From Kribbella rubisoli (GTDB taxonomy: Bacteria > Actinomycetota > Actinomycetes > Propionibacteriales > Kribbellaceae): a stretch of DNA of 64,000 nucleotides. A program made the position numbers and the translations under genes. Below are positions 15,979 through 23,935 of the stretch, in pieces (the stretch's first letter is position 1; every line of letters begins with the position of its first letter). The stretch lies in NCBI RefSeq assembly GCF_004217145.1, contig NZ_SHKR01000011.1, forward strand, positions 868,001-932,000, in the 5' to 3' direction. A model generated the notes under the pieces. That model was not told where the DNA came from. It was given only the letters and a program-made list of their open reading frames with translations, and searched no databases.

Positions 15979-18059
15979 CCCAGCAGGAGACCGTTCAGTC
16001 TGTTCCCTTGGCTGTTCCGGTTCGCCGGTTGCAGGTCACCGGGGTGTTCGTGCTGGCGGTGGTCGCGATCGTGGTGCTCGCCGGTGCGCATCTGACGCAA
16101 GGCACATCCTCGGTGGGGGCCGGGGATCTGGTGCGGCTGGCGTTCGGGCAGGGAACCGACAACGCCGCGAACGTCCTGGTTGCGTCGCGGTTGCCTCGGC
16201 TGCTCGCCGGCGTGCTGGTCGGTATCGCCCTGGGGGTTGCGGGAGCGGGGTTGCAGTCGTTGGCTCGCAACCCGCTCGCTTCACCTGACACGTTGGGGGT
16301 CAACGCAGGGGCGTATCTGGCGGTCGTGATCGTGGCGGCGTTCGGGGTGTCGTTGCCGGCGCTGCCCGCGGGTGGAGTCGCGTTCGTCGGCGGACTGGCA
16401 GCTGCGGGGTTGGTGCTGGTCCTGTCGGCGGGCGGCTCCACCGGGCCGACCCGGCTGATCCTGGCCGGGTCGGCGGTCGCGATGGCGCTCGCCGGCCTGA
16501 CCACGCTGCTCCTGCTGCTGTACCGCGAGGAGACGGTCGGCACGTTCGCCTGGGGCGCCGGCACGCTGGTCCAGACCGACCTGCGCGCCGTCACCCAGAT
16601 GGCGCCGATCGTTGCCCTCGGCATCCTGGCCGCGTTCCTGCTCGCCGCGAAACTAGACATCCTTGCCCTCGGCGACGACACCGCCTCCGTCCTCGGCGTG
16701 AACGTACGCCGGATCCGCGTCCTCACCACCCTTGTCACCGTCATGCTCTCCGCGGCGGCCGTCACTGTCGCGGGACCGGTCGGTTTCGTCGGCCTGGTCG
16801 CGCCGGTTCTCGTCCGCCTCCTCGCGCCACTCGTCCCCGGTCTGCTCCGGCACCGTGTACTGCTCCCGCTCTCGGGTCTCGCCGGCGTCCTCGTCGTACT
16901 GGCCTCGGACGTCGTACTGCGGGCGGCGTTCGGCGGGCAGGCCGGGGTGGAGATACCGACCGGGATCATGACGATGGTGGTCGGCGCGATCGTCCTCATC
17001 TGGCTGGCCCGCCGGCACCGCGACTCCGGTCCGAGCCGCTCCCCCGGCGGTACGAGCTCCGGGCTGCGCAGTCGTCGTACGTTCTGGATCGTGACCGCGG
17101 CGCTCGTCGTACTCCTGGTCGCCGCCGGTGTCGGCGCGATGCTGACCGGCGATGCGCTCCTTCGTACGGGCGATCTCGCGAACTGGATCAACGGCGCCTC
17201 GGGCCGCGCGATCACCTTCGTGCTGGACCAGCGCTTCCCGCGAGTCGTGTCGGCGCTGCTCTGCGGGGCCGCGCTCGCGATCGCGGGTACGACGGTGCAG
17301 GCGGTGTGCCGCAACCCCCTGGCCGAACCGGGCCTCCTCGGTATCACCGGCGGCGCCGGGGTCGGCGCGATCGCCACGCTCATCCTGTTGCCGTCAGCAA
17401 GCATCTGGTTGCTGTCCGGTGTCGCGGCGATCGCGGCCGTGGTGACGTTCGGGTTGGTCTATCTGATCTCGTGGCGCGGCGGGCTCAGCTCGGATCGATT
17501 GGTGCTGATCGGGGTCGGTGTCTCGTCGGTGGCTACGGCCATCATCACGCTGCTGATCGTTGCCACGGACCCGTGGAATCTGAGTTTGGCGATGACGTGG
17601 TTGTCGGGCAGTACGTACGGGCGGACTCTGCCGCAGGTGTTGCCGGTGGCGATCGCGCTGATAGTTCTGACTCCAGTTGTTGTGCATGCCCGTCGGGAGT
17701 TGGATCTGCTGGCGCTTGACGATGACGTGCCGCGGATCCTGGGCGTGCGGCTGGAGCGGACCCGGCTGCTGATGCTGCTGGCGGCGGCTCTGCTGACTGC
17801 GGCCGCTGTCTCCGCGATCGGTGTGGTCGGGTTCGTCGGGCTGGTTGCGCCGCACGCCGCACGCGCTCTGGTCGGCGGGCGGCACGCACGGATCCTTCCG
17901 GTCGCGGCGCTGCTCGGCGCGATCCTCGTCAGCGTCGCGGACAGCCTCGGCCGTACCGTCCTCGCCCCCGCCCAGATCCCGGCCGGCCTCCTGACCGCCC
18001 TGATCGGAGCGCCGTACTTCGTCTATCTGCTCTGGCGAACGCGCGTGCCTGCGCGTTGA
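15975..18059 (+). CDS. Fused double-domain FecCD siderophore permease (FhuB-like)
   Basis: 694 residues from TTG 15975, overlapping the binding-protein stop. Two tandem FecCD domains are each about 320 residues: domain 1 has ARNPLASPDTLGVNAGAYLAV and GPVGFVGLVAP, domain 2 (from about residue 370) has CRNPLAEPGLLGITGGAGVGA and IGVVGFVGLVAPHAARALVGGRHARILP. About 18-20 membrane helices are expected. Usually two separate permeases form the pore; here one chain does, as in E. coli FhuB. Specificity (ferric siderophore) is inferred from the family and the iron box. Confidence 0.93.
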   Translation: MTQQETVQSVPLAVPVRRLQVTGVFVLAVVAIVVLAGAHLTQGTSSVGAGDLVRLAFGQGTDNAANVLVASRLPRLLAGVLVGIALGVAGAGLQSLARNPLASPDTLGVNAGAYLAVVIVAAFGVSLPALPAGGVAFVGGLAAAGLVLVLSAGGSTGPTRLILAGSAVAMALAGLTTLLLLLYREETVGTFAWGAGTLVQTDLRAVTQMAPIVALGILAAFLLAAKLDILALGDDTASVLGVNVRRIRVLTTLVTVMLSAAAVTVAGPVGFVGLVAPVLVRLLAPLVPGLLRHRVLLPLSGLAGVLVVLASDVVLRAAFGGQAGVEIPTGIMTMVVGAIVLIWLARRHRDSGPSRSPGGTSSGLRSRRTFWIVTAALVVLLVAAGVGAMLTGDALLRTGDLANWINGASGRAITFVLDQRFPRVVSALLCGAALAIAGTTVQAVCRNPLAEPGLLGITGGAGVGAIATLILLPSASIWLLSGVAAIAAVVTFGLVYLISWRGGLSSDRLVLIGVGVSSVATAIITLLIVATDPWNLSLAMTWLSGSTYGRTLPQVLPVAIALIVLTPVVVHARRELDLLALDDDVPRILGVRLERTRLLMLLAAALLTAAAVSAIGVVGFVGLVAPHAARALVGGRHARILPVAALLGAILVSVADSLGRTVLAPAQIPAGLLTALIGAPYFVYLLWRTRVPAR

Positions 18060-18071
18060 GGTCGTGTCAAG

Positions 18072-18671
18072 ATGGGCGGCATGCTGCGCGAACTGCACCT
18101 CACCGGCAATCCGGATGCCGACAAGCTGCTCAACGACGACCCGTTCGCCTTGCTGGTCGGGATGCTCCTGGACCAGCAGTATCCGATGGAGCACGCCTTC
18201 TCCGGGCCGTGGAAGATCGCGAACCGGATGGACGGGTTCGACCTGCACAAGATCGCCACGTCCGACCTGGAGACGTTCGTCGAGCTGTGCGTCACGCCGC
18301 CGGCCATCCACCGGTACGGCGGGTCGATGGCGCGCCGGGTGCACGCGCTGGCGCAGCACATCATCGACACCTACGACGGCGAGACCGAGAACATCTGGCT
18401 GAGCGGCCGGCCGAAGCCGGACGGCGCCGAGGTGCTGAAGCGGCTGAAGGCGCTGCCGGGGTTCGGCGAACAGAAGGCGAAGATCTTCCTCGCGATGCTC
18501 GGCAAGCAGCGCGGCGTGCAACCGAAGGGCTGGCGCGAGGCCGCCGGCCACTACGGCGACCGCGGCTCGCACCGCTCGATCGCCGACGTCACCGACGCCG
18601 CCTCGCTGGCCGAGGTCCGCAACTTCAAGAAGGCCGCGAAGGCCGCCGCCAAGGAAGTCGCCGGCGCCTGA
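18072..18671 (+). CDS. HhH-GPD-type base-excision-repair-like protein (TIGR03252)
   Basis: 199 residues from ATG 18072; ATG 18081 is an equal alternative. It is a helix-hairpin-helix GPD fold with LLVGMLLDQQYPMEHAFSGP near the N-terminus and the hairpin LKALPGFGEQKAKIFLAMLGKQ at about 125-146. The family is an actinobacterial uncharacterised relative of endonuclease III/AlkA glycosylases. No Fe-S cysteine cluster is visible. Its role in base excision repair is assumed from fold only. It begins 12 bp after the permease stop and ends in a strong terminator. Confidence 0.85.
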   Translation: MGGMLRELHLTGNPDADKLLNDDPFALLVGMLLDQQYPMEHAFSGPWKIANRMDGFDLHKIATSDLETFVELCVTPPAIHRYGGSMARRVHALAQHIIDTYDGETENIWLSGRPKPDGAEVLKRLKALPGFGEQKAKIFLAMLGKQRGVQPKGWREAAGHYGDRGSHRSIADVTDAASLAEVRNFKKAAKAAAKEVAGA

Positions 18672-18685
18672 ATCGCGCGACACCT

Positions 18686-18716
18686 CGGCCCGACCTGTTG
18701 CAGGTCGGGCCGTTTG
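18686..18716 (+). terminator. Intrinsic terminator after the siderophore/HhH-GPD operon
   Basis: CGGCCCGACCTG (18686-18697), loop TTG, CAGGTCGGGCCG (18701-18712), then TTTGC. A perfect 12-bp stem 15 nt past the stop ends the importer/HhH-GPD transcript. Confidence 0.85.
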
Positions 18717-18809
18717 CGTGCGGGTTGTCCCTTGTGAACCACGCGGTTTCCTGCGAGCGGCGCCGTACCCGCCTTATGCTCGGCTGGGGCAGCCACGGGA
18801 GGAGAGCGG

Positions 18810-19400
18810 ATGGACATCCGGGATCTGGATCGTCGGGCCGGCGCAGTGCTCGGGGAAGTTGTGATGCAGGTGCGGACCGAGCAACTGTGGTTTCCCACCC
18901 CGTGCCCCGACTGGACCGTCCGCGGTCTGCTCCGTCATCTGGTCAGCCAGAACGAGGGTCTCGCCGCCGCTGCCCTGAACGGCACTGCCTCCATCCACAC
19001 CTGGAACGGCGGCCGCCTCGCCGACAACCCGGCCGGCGCGTACCGCCGGTCGAACGTGCGGGTCGCTGACGCGTTCGCCGACGGCGGCGCGCTGGATCGG
19101 CTGGTGGAGGTGCGCGAGTTCGGCTCCTTTCCGCGCCGGATCGCGCTGACCTTCCACCAACTCGACTGCGTCGTCCACGCCTGGGACCTGGCCCGCGCGA
19201 TCGACGTCCCGTACAACCCGCCGCCGGACATGGTCGAGATGGCGCTCACGCTGGCCCGCCGGATCCCCGACACCGACGGGAACCGCGGCCCCGGCTACGC
19301 GTTCGACCGGACCGTGAAGGTCTCCGGCACAGCCCCCGGCCTCGACCAGCTACTCGGCCTGCTCGGTCGCAACCCGGAGTGGGTCTCCCCGCTCGACTGA
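18810..19400 (+). CDS. TIGR03086-family metal-binding protein (DinB/MDMPI-like)
   Basis: 196 residues. Four-helix DinB-like fold: PTPCPDWTVRGLLRHLVSQNEG near residue 30-50 and LTFHQLDCVVHAWDLARAIDVP at about 114-135. His43, His116 and His123 are positioned as the usual metal ligands. Relatives include mycothiol-dependent maleylpyruvate isomerase, so a role in thiol transfer is possible, but most TIGR03086 proteins have no known substrate. Its 3' end overlaps the convergent FAD monooxygenase gene by 51 bp. Confidence 0.85.
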   Translation: MDIRDLDRRAGAVLGEVVMQVRTEQLWFPTPCPDWTVRGLLRHLVSQNEGLAAAALNGTASIHTWNGGRLADNPAGAYRRSNVRVADAFADGGALDRLVEVREFGSFPRRIALTFHQLDCVVHAWDLARAIDVPYNPPPDMVEMALTLARRIPDTDGNRGPGYAFDRTVKVSGTAPGLDQLLGLLGRNPEWVSPLD

Positions 19401-20582
19401 ATACTCCGGGAGCTCGATCGCGTCCGGCTTCGCAATCGTCATCTTGGTCAGCGCGCCGGCCATCAGCTTCGACGTCATCATCCGCAGCACGAGATCGCGG
19501 TACCGGATGCCGAACGACGACATCGGCATCGCCATCTTGATGCCGCCAGGCGGGAGCTCCATCCGCTGGTCGACGTACGCCTGCATCCGGGCCTGGTACG
19601 CCGGGAACGCGCGGGCATGATCGCCGTCGACCGCGGCCAGCTCCCCCGCCAGGACGTACGCCCCGACGAGCGAGAGCGCCGTACCGTGGCCGGCCATCGG
19701 TGAACCGCAGTACCCGGCGTCGCCGACGAGCGTGATCCGGCCACGCGACCACTCCGGTACGACGACGCGGCTCGTGCTGTCCAGGTAGAAGTCGTCGGCC
19801 GTGTCGAGCTGCTCCAAGATCTTCGACGTATGCCAGCCGAGACCGACGTACTGCTCCCGCACCAGCCGCTTCTGCGCCGCGAGGTCGCGCCGGTCGTAGC
19901 TGATGACTGGCGACCGGAAGCTCAGCAACGCCTTCGCGTACTGCGGATCGTGATCCGGCCGCAGCCCGACCCAGCGACCGCGCGGCGCGGTGTACACCTT
20001 GAACCAGTGGTCCAACGGCTCCGGCGTCTCGACGGTGAAGTACGACGTGTATCCGCCGAGGTGCTGCACGAACTCCTCCTCGGCACCGAACGCGAGCCGC
20101 CGCACCCGCGAGTGCACACCATCCGCGCCGACCACCAGGTCGAACCGCCGGCCGATCCCGCTCGCGAACGTCACATCCACACCGGTCGCGTCCTGCCGCA
20201 GCTCGGTGATCGAGTCGCCGTACACGTACTCCACCCCGGCGGTCGCCTCGGTCAGGATCGCGGCGAGGTCACCGCGCAGGATCTCGATCTCGGCGACCGG
20301 ACCGGCGCCGTCCAGCAGTTCCGCGTGCATCACCGCGGACCGCGTGCCGTCGGCCCGCACGTACTCGAGCCCGCGCTCGTGCATCTTCCGCTCCGCGACC
20401 GCCGCCATCACGCCCATCCGCTCGGCAACGATCCGCGACACCCCGCGCAGGTCGACGGTCTGCCCGCCCGGCCGCGGTCCCGGCGCGATCTCGACAACCG
20501 TCGGCGCGAACCCGAACCGCCGCAACCAGAACGCCAACGCCGGCCCGGCAATCCCACCACCGGAGATCAGAACACTCTTCAT
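19350..20582 (-). CDS. FAD-dependent aromatic-type monooxygenase
   Basis: 410 residues from ATG 20582 (AAGGGG upstream); a GTG one codon earlier is possible. Flavoprotein hydroxylase of the TetX/PHBH group: GGGIAG (FAD, near residue 8), R-x-DL (EILRGDLAAIL), VVGADGVHSRVR (DG motif), and GDAGYCGSPMAGHGTALSLVGAYVLAGEL (GD motif). It inserts oxygen into a small hydrophobic substrate with NAD(P)H; relatives inactivate tetracyclines or rifamycins, but none of that can be assigned here. Three CTAGT-centred operator sites lie upstream, yet no regulator is adjacent. Confidence 0.88.
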   Translation of the reverse strand: MKSVLISGGGIAGPALAFWLRRFGFAPTVVEIAPGPRPGGQTVDLRGVSRIVAERMGVMAAVAERKMHERGLEYVRADGTRSAVMHAELLDGAGPVAEIEILRGDLAAILTEATAGVEYVYGDSITELRQDATGVDVTFASGIGRRFDLVVGADGVHSRVRRLAFGAEEEFVQHLGGYTSYFTVETPEPLDHWFKVYTAPRGRWVGLRPDHDPQYAKALLSFRSPVISYDRRDLAAQKRLVREQYVGLGWHTSKILEQLDTADDFYLDSTSRVVVPEWSRGRITLVGDAGYCGSPMAGHGTALSLVGAYVLAGELAAVDGDHARAFPAYQARMQAYVDQRMELPPGGIKMAMPMSSFGIRYRDLVLRMMTSKLMAGALTKMTIAKPDAIELPEYSVERGDPLRVATEQAE

Positions 20583-20595
20583 CACTCACCCCTTT

Positions 20596-20664
20596 TGACT
20601 AGTGCGCGTACGCCGTAAACGGTGCACTAGTCAACGCGGGGGCCGCCAGCGCGCACTAGTGCAC
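20596..20664. promoter_or_regulatory. Cluster of three ACTAGTGC operator sites
   Basis: TGACTAGTGC (20596-20605) and GCACTAGTCA (20624-20633) are exact inverses, and a third site GCGCACTAGTGCAC (20651-20664) is itself palindromic. They cover the promoter of the FAD monooxygenase gene. The arrangement suggests strong repression by a TetR- or MarR-type protein encoded elsewhere. Confidence 0.65.
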
Positions 20665-20676
20665 CGGCGGGGTGTC

Positions 20677-20768
20677 CCGGATCTCCAGGCCATCACAATC
20701 GCCCCGCGGAGGCGGAGCCGCGCTCGCCGAGCCCGCAACCGGGAGATTGTGATGGCCTGGGGATCCGC
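20677..20768. repeat. 92-bp palindromic intergenic repeat, copy 2
   Basis: Arms are 20677-20700 and 20745-20768 (right arm GATTGTGATGGCCTGG followed by GGATCCGC). The 44-bp centre (20701-20744) is unlike those of the other copies and can form only a short CCGCGG hairpin. The element begins 1 nt after the stop codon of the dienoyl-CoA reductase gene (minus strand). Confidence 0.9.
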
Positions 20769-20769
20769 C

Positions 20770-22791
20770 TCAGAGCGTGAGCGCCAGGCGGGTGGCTTGG
20801 TCGATGGCTCGCTTGGCGTCGAGTTCGGCGGCGACGTCGGCGCCGCCGATGAGGTGGACGGGGCGGTCGGTGGCGCGGAGGGCGTCGGCGAGGTCGCGGA
20901 CCGGCTCCTGGCCGGCGCAGACGACGACCGTGTCGACGGCGAGGACCTTCGGCTTCTCGTGCTTCGGGCCGAAGGTGAGGTGCAGACCTTCGTCGTCGAT
21001 GCGCTCGTAGTTCACGCCGCGCAACTGCTCGACCTGCTTGTTCTTCAACGCGGCCCGATGCACCCAGCCCGTGGTCTTGCCGAGGCCGGCGCCGATCTTC
21101 CCGGACTTGCGCTGCAACAGATACACCTTCCGCGGCGACGGCTCCGGATGCGGTACGCCGAGCGCACCCGCGAGCTTGGTCGGATCGCCGACACCCCACT
21201 CCGCCTTCCAGGCCTCGAGATCCAGCGCAGGCGACTCCGGCGTGGTCAGGAACTCGCTGACATCAACACCGATGCCACCGGCCCCGATCACCGCGACCCT
21301 GTCGCCGACAGGCTTTCCCTCCCGGACGACTTCGGCGTACGAGAGGACCGTCGGATGGTCGATCCCGGGGATCGCCGGAACCCGCGGTACGACGCCGGTC
21401 GCGAGCACGATCTCGTCGAAGCCGGCCAGGTCCTCGACGGTCGCGCGGCGGCCGAGGTGCAGCTTCACGCCGGTCAGGTCGAGTCGCCGCCGGTAGTACC
21501 GGATCGTCTCGGCGAACTCCTCCTTGCCCGGGATCCGCCGCGCGATCCCGAACTGCCCGCCGATCTCCGCATCCGCCTCGAACAGCTCGACCCGATGCCC
21601 GCGCTCCGCCGCCGTCACCGCCGCGGCCAGCCCGGCCGGTCCCGCGCCGACGACCGCGATGCTCTTGCTACGACGCGTCGGCAGCAACTGTAGCTCGGTC
21701 TCACGGGCCGCAAACGGATTGACCATGCAGCTCGCCTTCTTCTTCGCGAACACATGATCCAGACACGCCTGGTTGCAGGCGATGCAGACGTTGATCTCGT
21801 CGGCCCGGTCAGTCGTTGCCTTGAGCACCCACTCCGGGTCGGCCAGGAACGGGCGGGCCATACTGACCAGATCGGCGTCGCCGCGCGCCAGCACCTCCTC
21901 GGCGACCTGCGGCAGATTGATCCGGTTCGAGGTCACGACCGGGATCCGCACGTGCGGCTTGAAGGCGGCGGTGACGCTGGTGAACGCGGCGCGGGGCACG
22001 GAAGTGACGATGGTCGGTACACGTGCCTCGTGCCAGCCGATCCCGGTGTTGATGATCGACGCACCGGCGGCCTCGATCTCCTTGCCCAGCGCAAGCACCT
22101 CGTCCCAGGTCTGACCGCCCTCGACCAGGTCGGCCATCGACAGCCGGTAGATGATCAGGAAGTCGTCGCCGACCCGCTCCCGGGTCTGCCGGACGATCTC
22201 GACCGCGAGCCGGCGGCGGTTCTCCGGGCTACCACCCCAGCGATCGGTCCGCTTGTTCGTGCGCTCGGACAGGAACTGGTTGATGAAGTACCCCTCGGAG
22301 CCCATGATCTCGACGCCGTCGTACCCGGCCTCGCGGGCGAGCGCCGCGCAATCGACGTACGCCTTGATCTGCTTGAGCACTCCGCGGTCGGTGAGAGCGC
22401 GGGGTTTGAAGGGGTTGATCGGGGCCTTGAGGGCGGACGCGGAGACGCTGAACGGATGGTACGAGTAGCGGCCGGCGTGCAGGATCTGCAGCGCGATACG
22501 GCCGCCTGCCTCGTGGACCGCATCTGTCAGCAGCTGGTGCTTCCTGGCCTGCCGACGGGTGGTCAGCGTCGATCCGAAGGGCGTCAGCCAGCCTGTGCGG
22601 TTCGGCGCGTAACCGCCCGTCACCATCAGGCCGACCCCGCCACGCGCGCGCTCGGCGAAGTACGCCGCGAGCTTGGGCAGATCGCTCAGCCGGTCCTCGA
22701 GACCGGTGTGCATCGAGCCCATGATCACCCGGTTCGGCAGCACCACATGACCGAGATCCAAGGGCTCCAGCAGGTGCGGGTACGCCGTCAT
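20770..22791 (-). CDS. fadH: NADPH-dependent 2,4-dienoyl-CoA reductase
   Basis: 673 residues from ATG 22791 (GGAAGGA upstream). The N-terminal old-yellow-enzyme TIM barrel (1-340) carries LEPLDLGHVVLPNRVIMGSMHTGLE, LQILHAGRYSYHP, GYDGVEIMGSEGYFINQFLSERTNKRTDRWGG and LVSMARPFLADPEW. A 4Fe-4S motif follows (CIACNQACLDHVF...CMVNP). A FAD/NADP domain then begins with VGAGPAGLAAA. It reduces 2,4-dienoyl-CoA intermediates of unsaturated fatty-acid beta-oxidation by passing electrons from NADPH through FAD and Fe-S to FMN. It overlaps the PadR gene by ATGA and is therefore co-expressed with it. Confidence 0.92.
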   Translation of the reverse strand: MTAYPHLLEPLDLGHVVLPNRVIMGSMHTGLEDRLSDLPKLAAYFAERARGGVGLMVTGGYAPNRTGWLTPFGSTLTTRRQARKHQLLTDAVHEAGGRIALQILHAGRYSYHPFSVSASALKAPINPFKPRALTDRGVLKQIKAYVDCAALAREAGYDGVEIMGSEGYFINQFLSERTNKRTDRWGGSPENRRRLAVEIVRQTRERVGDDFLIIYRLSMADLVEGGQTWDEVLALGKEIEAAGASIINTGIGWHEARVPTIVTSVPRAAFTSVTAAFKPHVRIPVVTSNRINLPQVAEEVLARGDADLVSMARPFLADPEWVLKATTDRADEINVCIACNQACLDHVFAKKKASCMVNPFAARETELQLLPTRRSKSIAVVGAGPAGLAAAVTAAERGHRVELFEADAEIGGQFGIARRIPGKEEFAETIRYYRRRLDLTGVKLHLGRRATVEDLAGFDEIVLATGVVPRVPAIPGIDHPTVLSYAEVVREGKPVGDRVAVIGAGGIGVDVSEFLTTPESPALDLEAWKAEWGVGDPTKLAGALGVPHPEPSPRKVYLLQRKSGKIGAGLGKTTGWVHRAALKNKQVEQLRGVNYERIDDEGLHLTFGPKHEKPKVLAVDTVVVCAGQEPVRDLADALRATDRPVHLIGGADVAAELDAKRAIDQATRLALTL

Positions 22792-23330
22792 CGGTTGTCC
22801 TTCCGGAGGGCTTCGATCACTTCGTCGCACCAGGCGGTGAACGACTCCTCGGCGCGGATGCCGCCGCGCAGCACGAGGTACTGGTGCAGGTCCCGGCCGC
22901 GCAAGGTCGCAGGCTTCGGGAAGTCGCGCTTCTGGATGCTGCGGTACACCTCGAGCCGCGTCGCGTGTTCGGCCCGGTGCCGCTCGATCTCCTTGAAGAC
23001 GACATCGAGCGAGCCGAGGGAAGCGCCGCGGAGCTTCACGCCGAGGCCGTCGCGCAGTACGGCGGGATCCTCCGGCTCAGCCAGCCAGCGGGTGAGCTCG
23101 GCCTGCCCGGCGGCCGCGACCCGGTAGACCTTCTTGTCCGGCCGGCCCTCCTGCGCGATCTCGGTGTGCTTCACCCAGCCGGCCTCGTCCATCCGGCGCA
23201 GCACCCGGTAGATCTGCTGGTGCGTGGCCGGCCAGAAGTAGCCGATCGACCGGTCGAACCGCCGGGCCAGCTCGTAGCCGGACCCGGCGCGCTCGGTCAA
23301 CGAGACCAGGATCGCGTGCTCCAGCGCCAT
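22788..23330 (-). CDS. PadR family transcriptional regulator
   Basis: 180 residues from ATG 23330 (MALEHAILVSLTERAGSGYELARRFDRSIGYFWPATHQQIYRVLRRMDEAGWV). This is the PadR winged helix; the C-terminus (FKEIERHRAEHATRLEVYRSIQKRDF) is the dimerising Vir_act_alpha_C helix. A TGCAAC-TC-GTTGCA palindrome immediately upstream is the probable autoregulatory site. It is in an operon with the dienoyl-CoA reductase gene, so the regulator likely senses a fatty-acid-related or phenolic ligand (inference). Confidence 0.92.
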   Translation of the reverse strand: MALEHAILVSLTERAGSGYELARRFDRSIGYFWPATHQQIYRVLRRMDEAGWVKHTEIAQEGRPDKKVYRVAAAGQAELTRWLAEPEDPAVLRDGLGVKLRGASLGSLDVVFKEIERHRAEHATRLEVYRSIQKRDFPKPATLRGRDLHQYLVLRGGIRAEESFTAWCDEVIEALRKDNR

Positions 23331-23346
23331 GACCGGAGCGTACCTA

Positions 23347-23377
23347 TGCAACTCGTTGCACTGCACCTGATTGCAAC
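23347..23377. promoter_or_regulatory. PadR operator
   Basis: TGCAACTCGTTGCA (23347-23360) is a palindrome 16 nt upstream of the PadR ATG. A further half site TTGCAAC lies at 23371-23377. The site may also influence the divergent antiporter operon starting at 23458. Confidence 0.6.
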
Positions 23378-23457
23378 CCGGATCACATCCAGGTCCCGGA
23401 CCGGGTGCTCAGGGTTTGAGAGAATGGTTGCAGACGCCATCTATTGATCGGAGCCTC

Positions 23458-23934
23458 ATGAACCACCCGACCAAGACGACGTTGCCAGGGATCGGCACGC
23501 GGTACGACCTGGTCACCGAAGGCGGTAGACACGTCTCGGTGGTGGTGCACAACGACGGCCGGCGGTTCCTCGGCTTCCACGACCCGGAGGACGACGACAC
23601 CTGCCAGGCGACGGTCCCGCTCGGTCCTGACGAGGCTGCCGCGCTGGCCCAACTGCTGATCCCTGAGCGGATCGACCCGGTCCGCGGCGAGCTCGAGATC
23701 GACCTGGTCACCGAGCACATCCCGATCACGGCCAAGTCGCCGTACTCCGGCCGCATGCTCGGCGACACCCAGGCCCGCAGCCGCACCGGCGCGTCGATCG
23801 TCGCCGTACTGCGGCGCACCGGCGCGACGCCCTCGCCGACGCCGGACTTCCGGTTCGCGACCGGCGACACGCTGGTCGTGGTCGGCACCCGCGAGGGCGT
23901 GGACGCCGTGGCCGACCTGATCGCCGGTGGGTGA
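23458..23934 (+). CDS. K+/H+ antiporter regulatory subunit (KhtT-like)
   Basis: 158 residues from ATG 23458. The N-terminal part (LPGIGTRYDLVTEGGRHVSVVVHNDGRRFLGFHDP) is the KhtT-like N domain; the C-terminal part (residues 85-158; ITAKSPYSGRMLGDTQARSRTGASIVAVLRRTG, TGDTLVVVGTREGVDAVADLI) is a TrkA_C/RCK_C domain that binds nucleotide ligands such as c-di-AMP in homologues. It gates the antiporter encoded immediately downstream (1-bp gap). An upstream start at 23371 is open but lacks a ribosome-binding site. Confidence 0.87.
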   Translation: MNHPTKTTLPGIGTRYDLVTEGGRHVSVVVHNDGRRFLGFHDPEDDDTCQATVPLGPDEAAALAQLLIPERIDPVRGELEIDLVTEHIPITAKSPYSGRMLGDTQARSRTGASIVAVLRRTGATPSPTPDFRFATGDTLVVVGTREGVDAVADLIAGG

Positions 23935-23935
23935 G

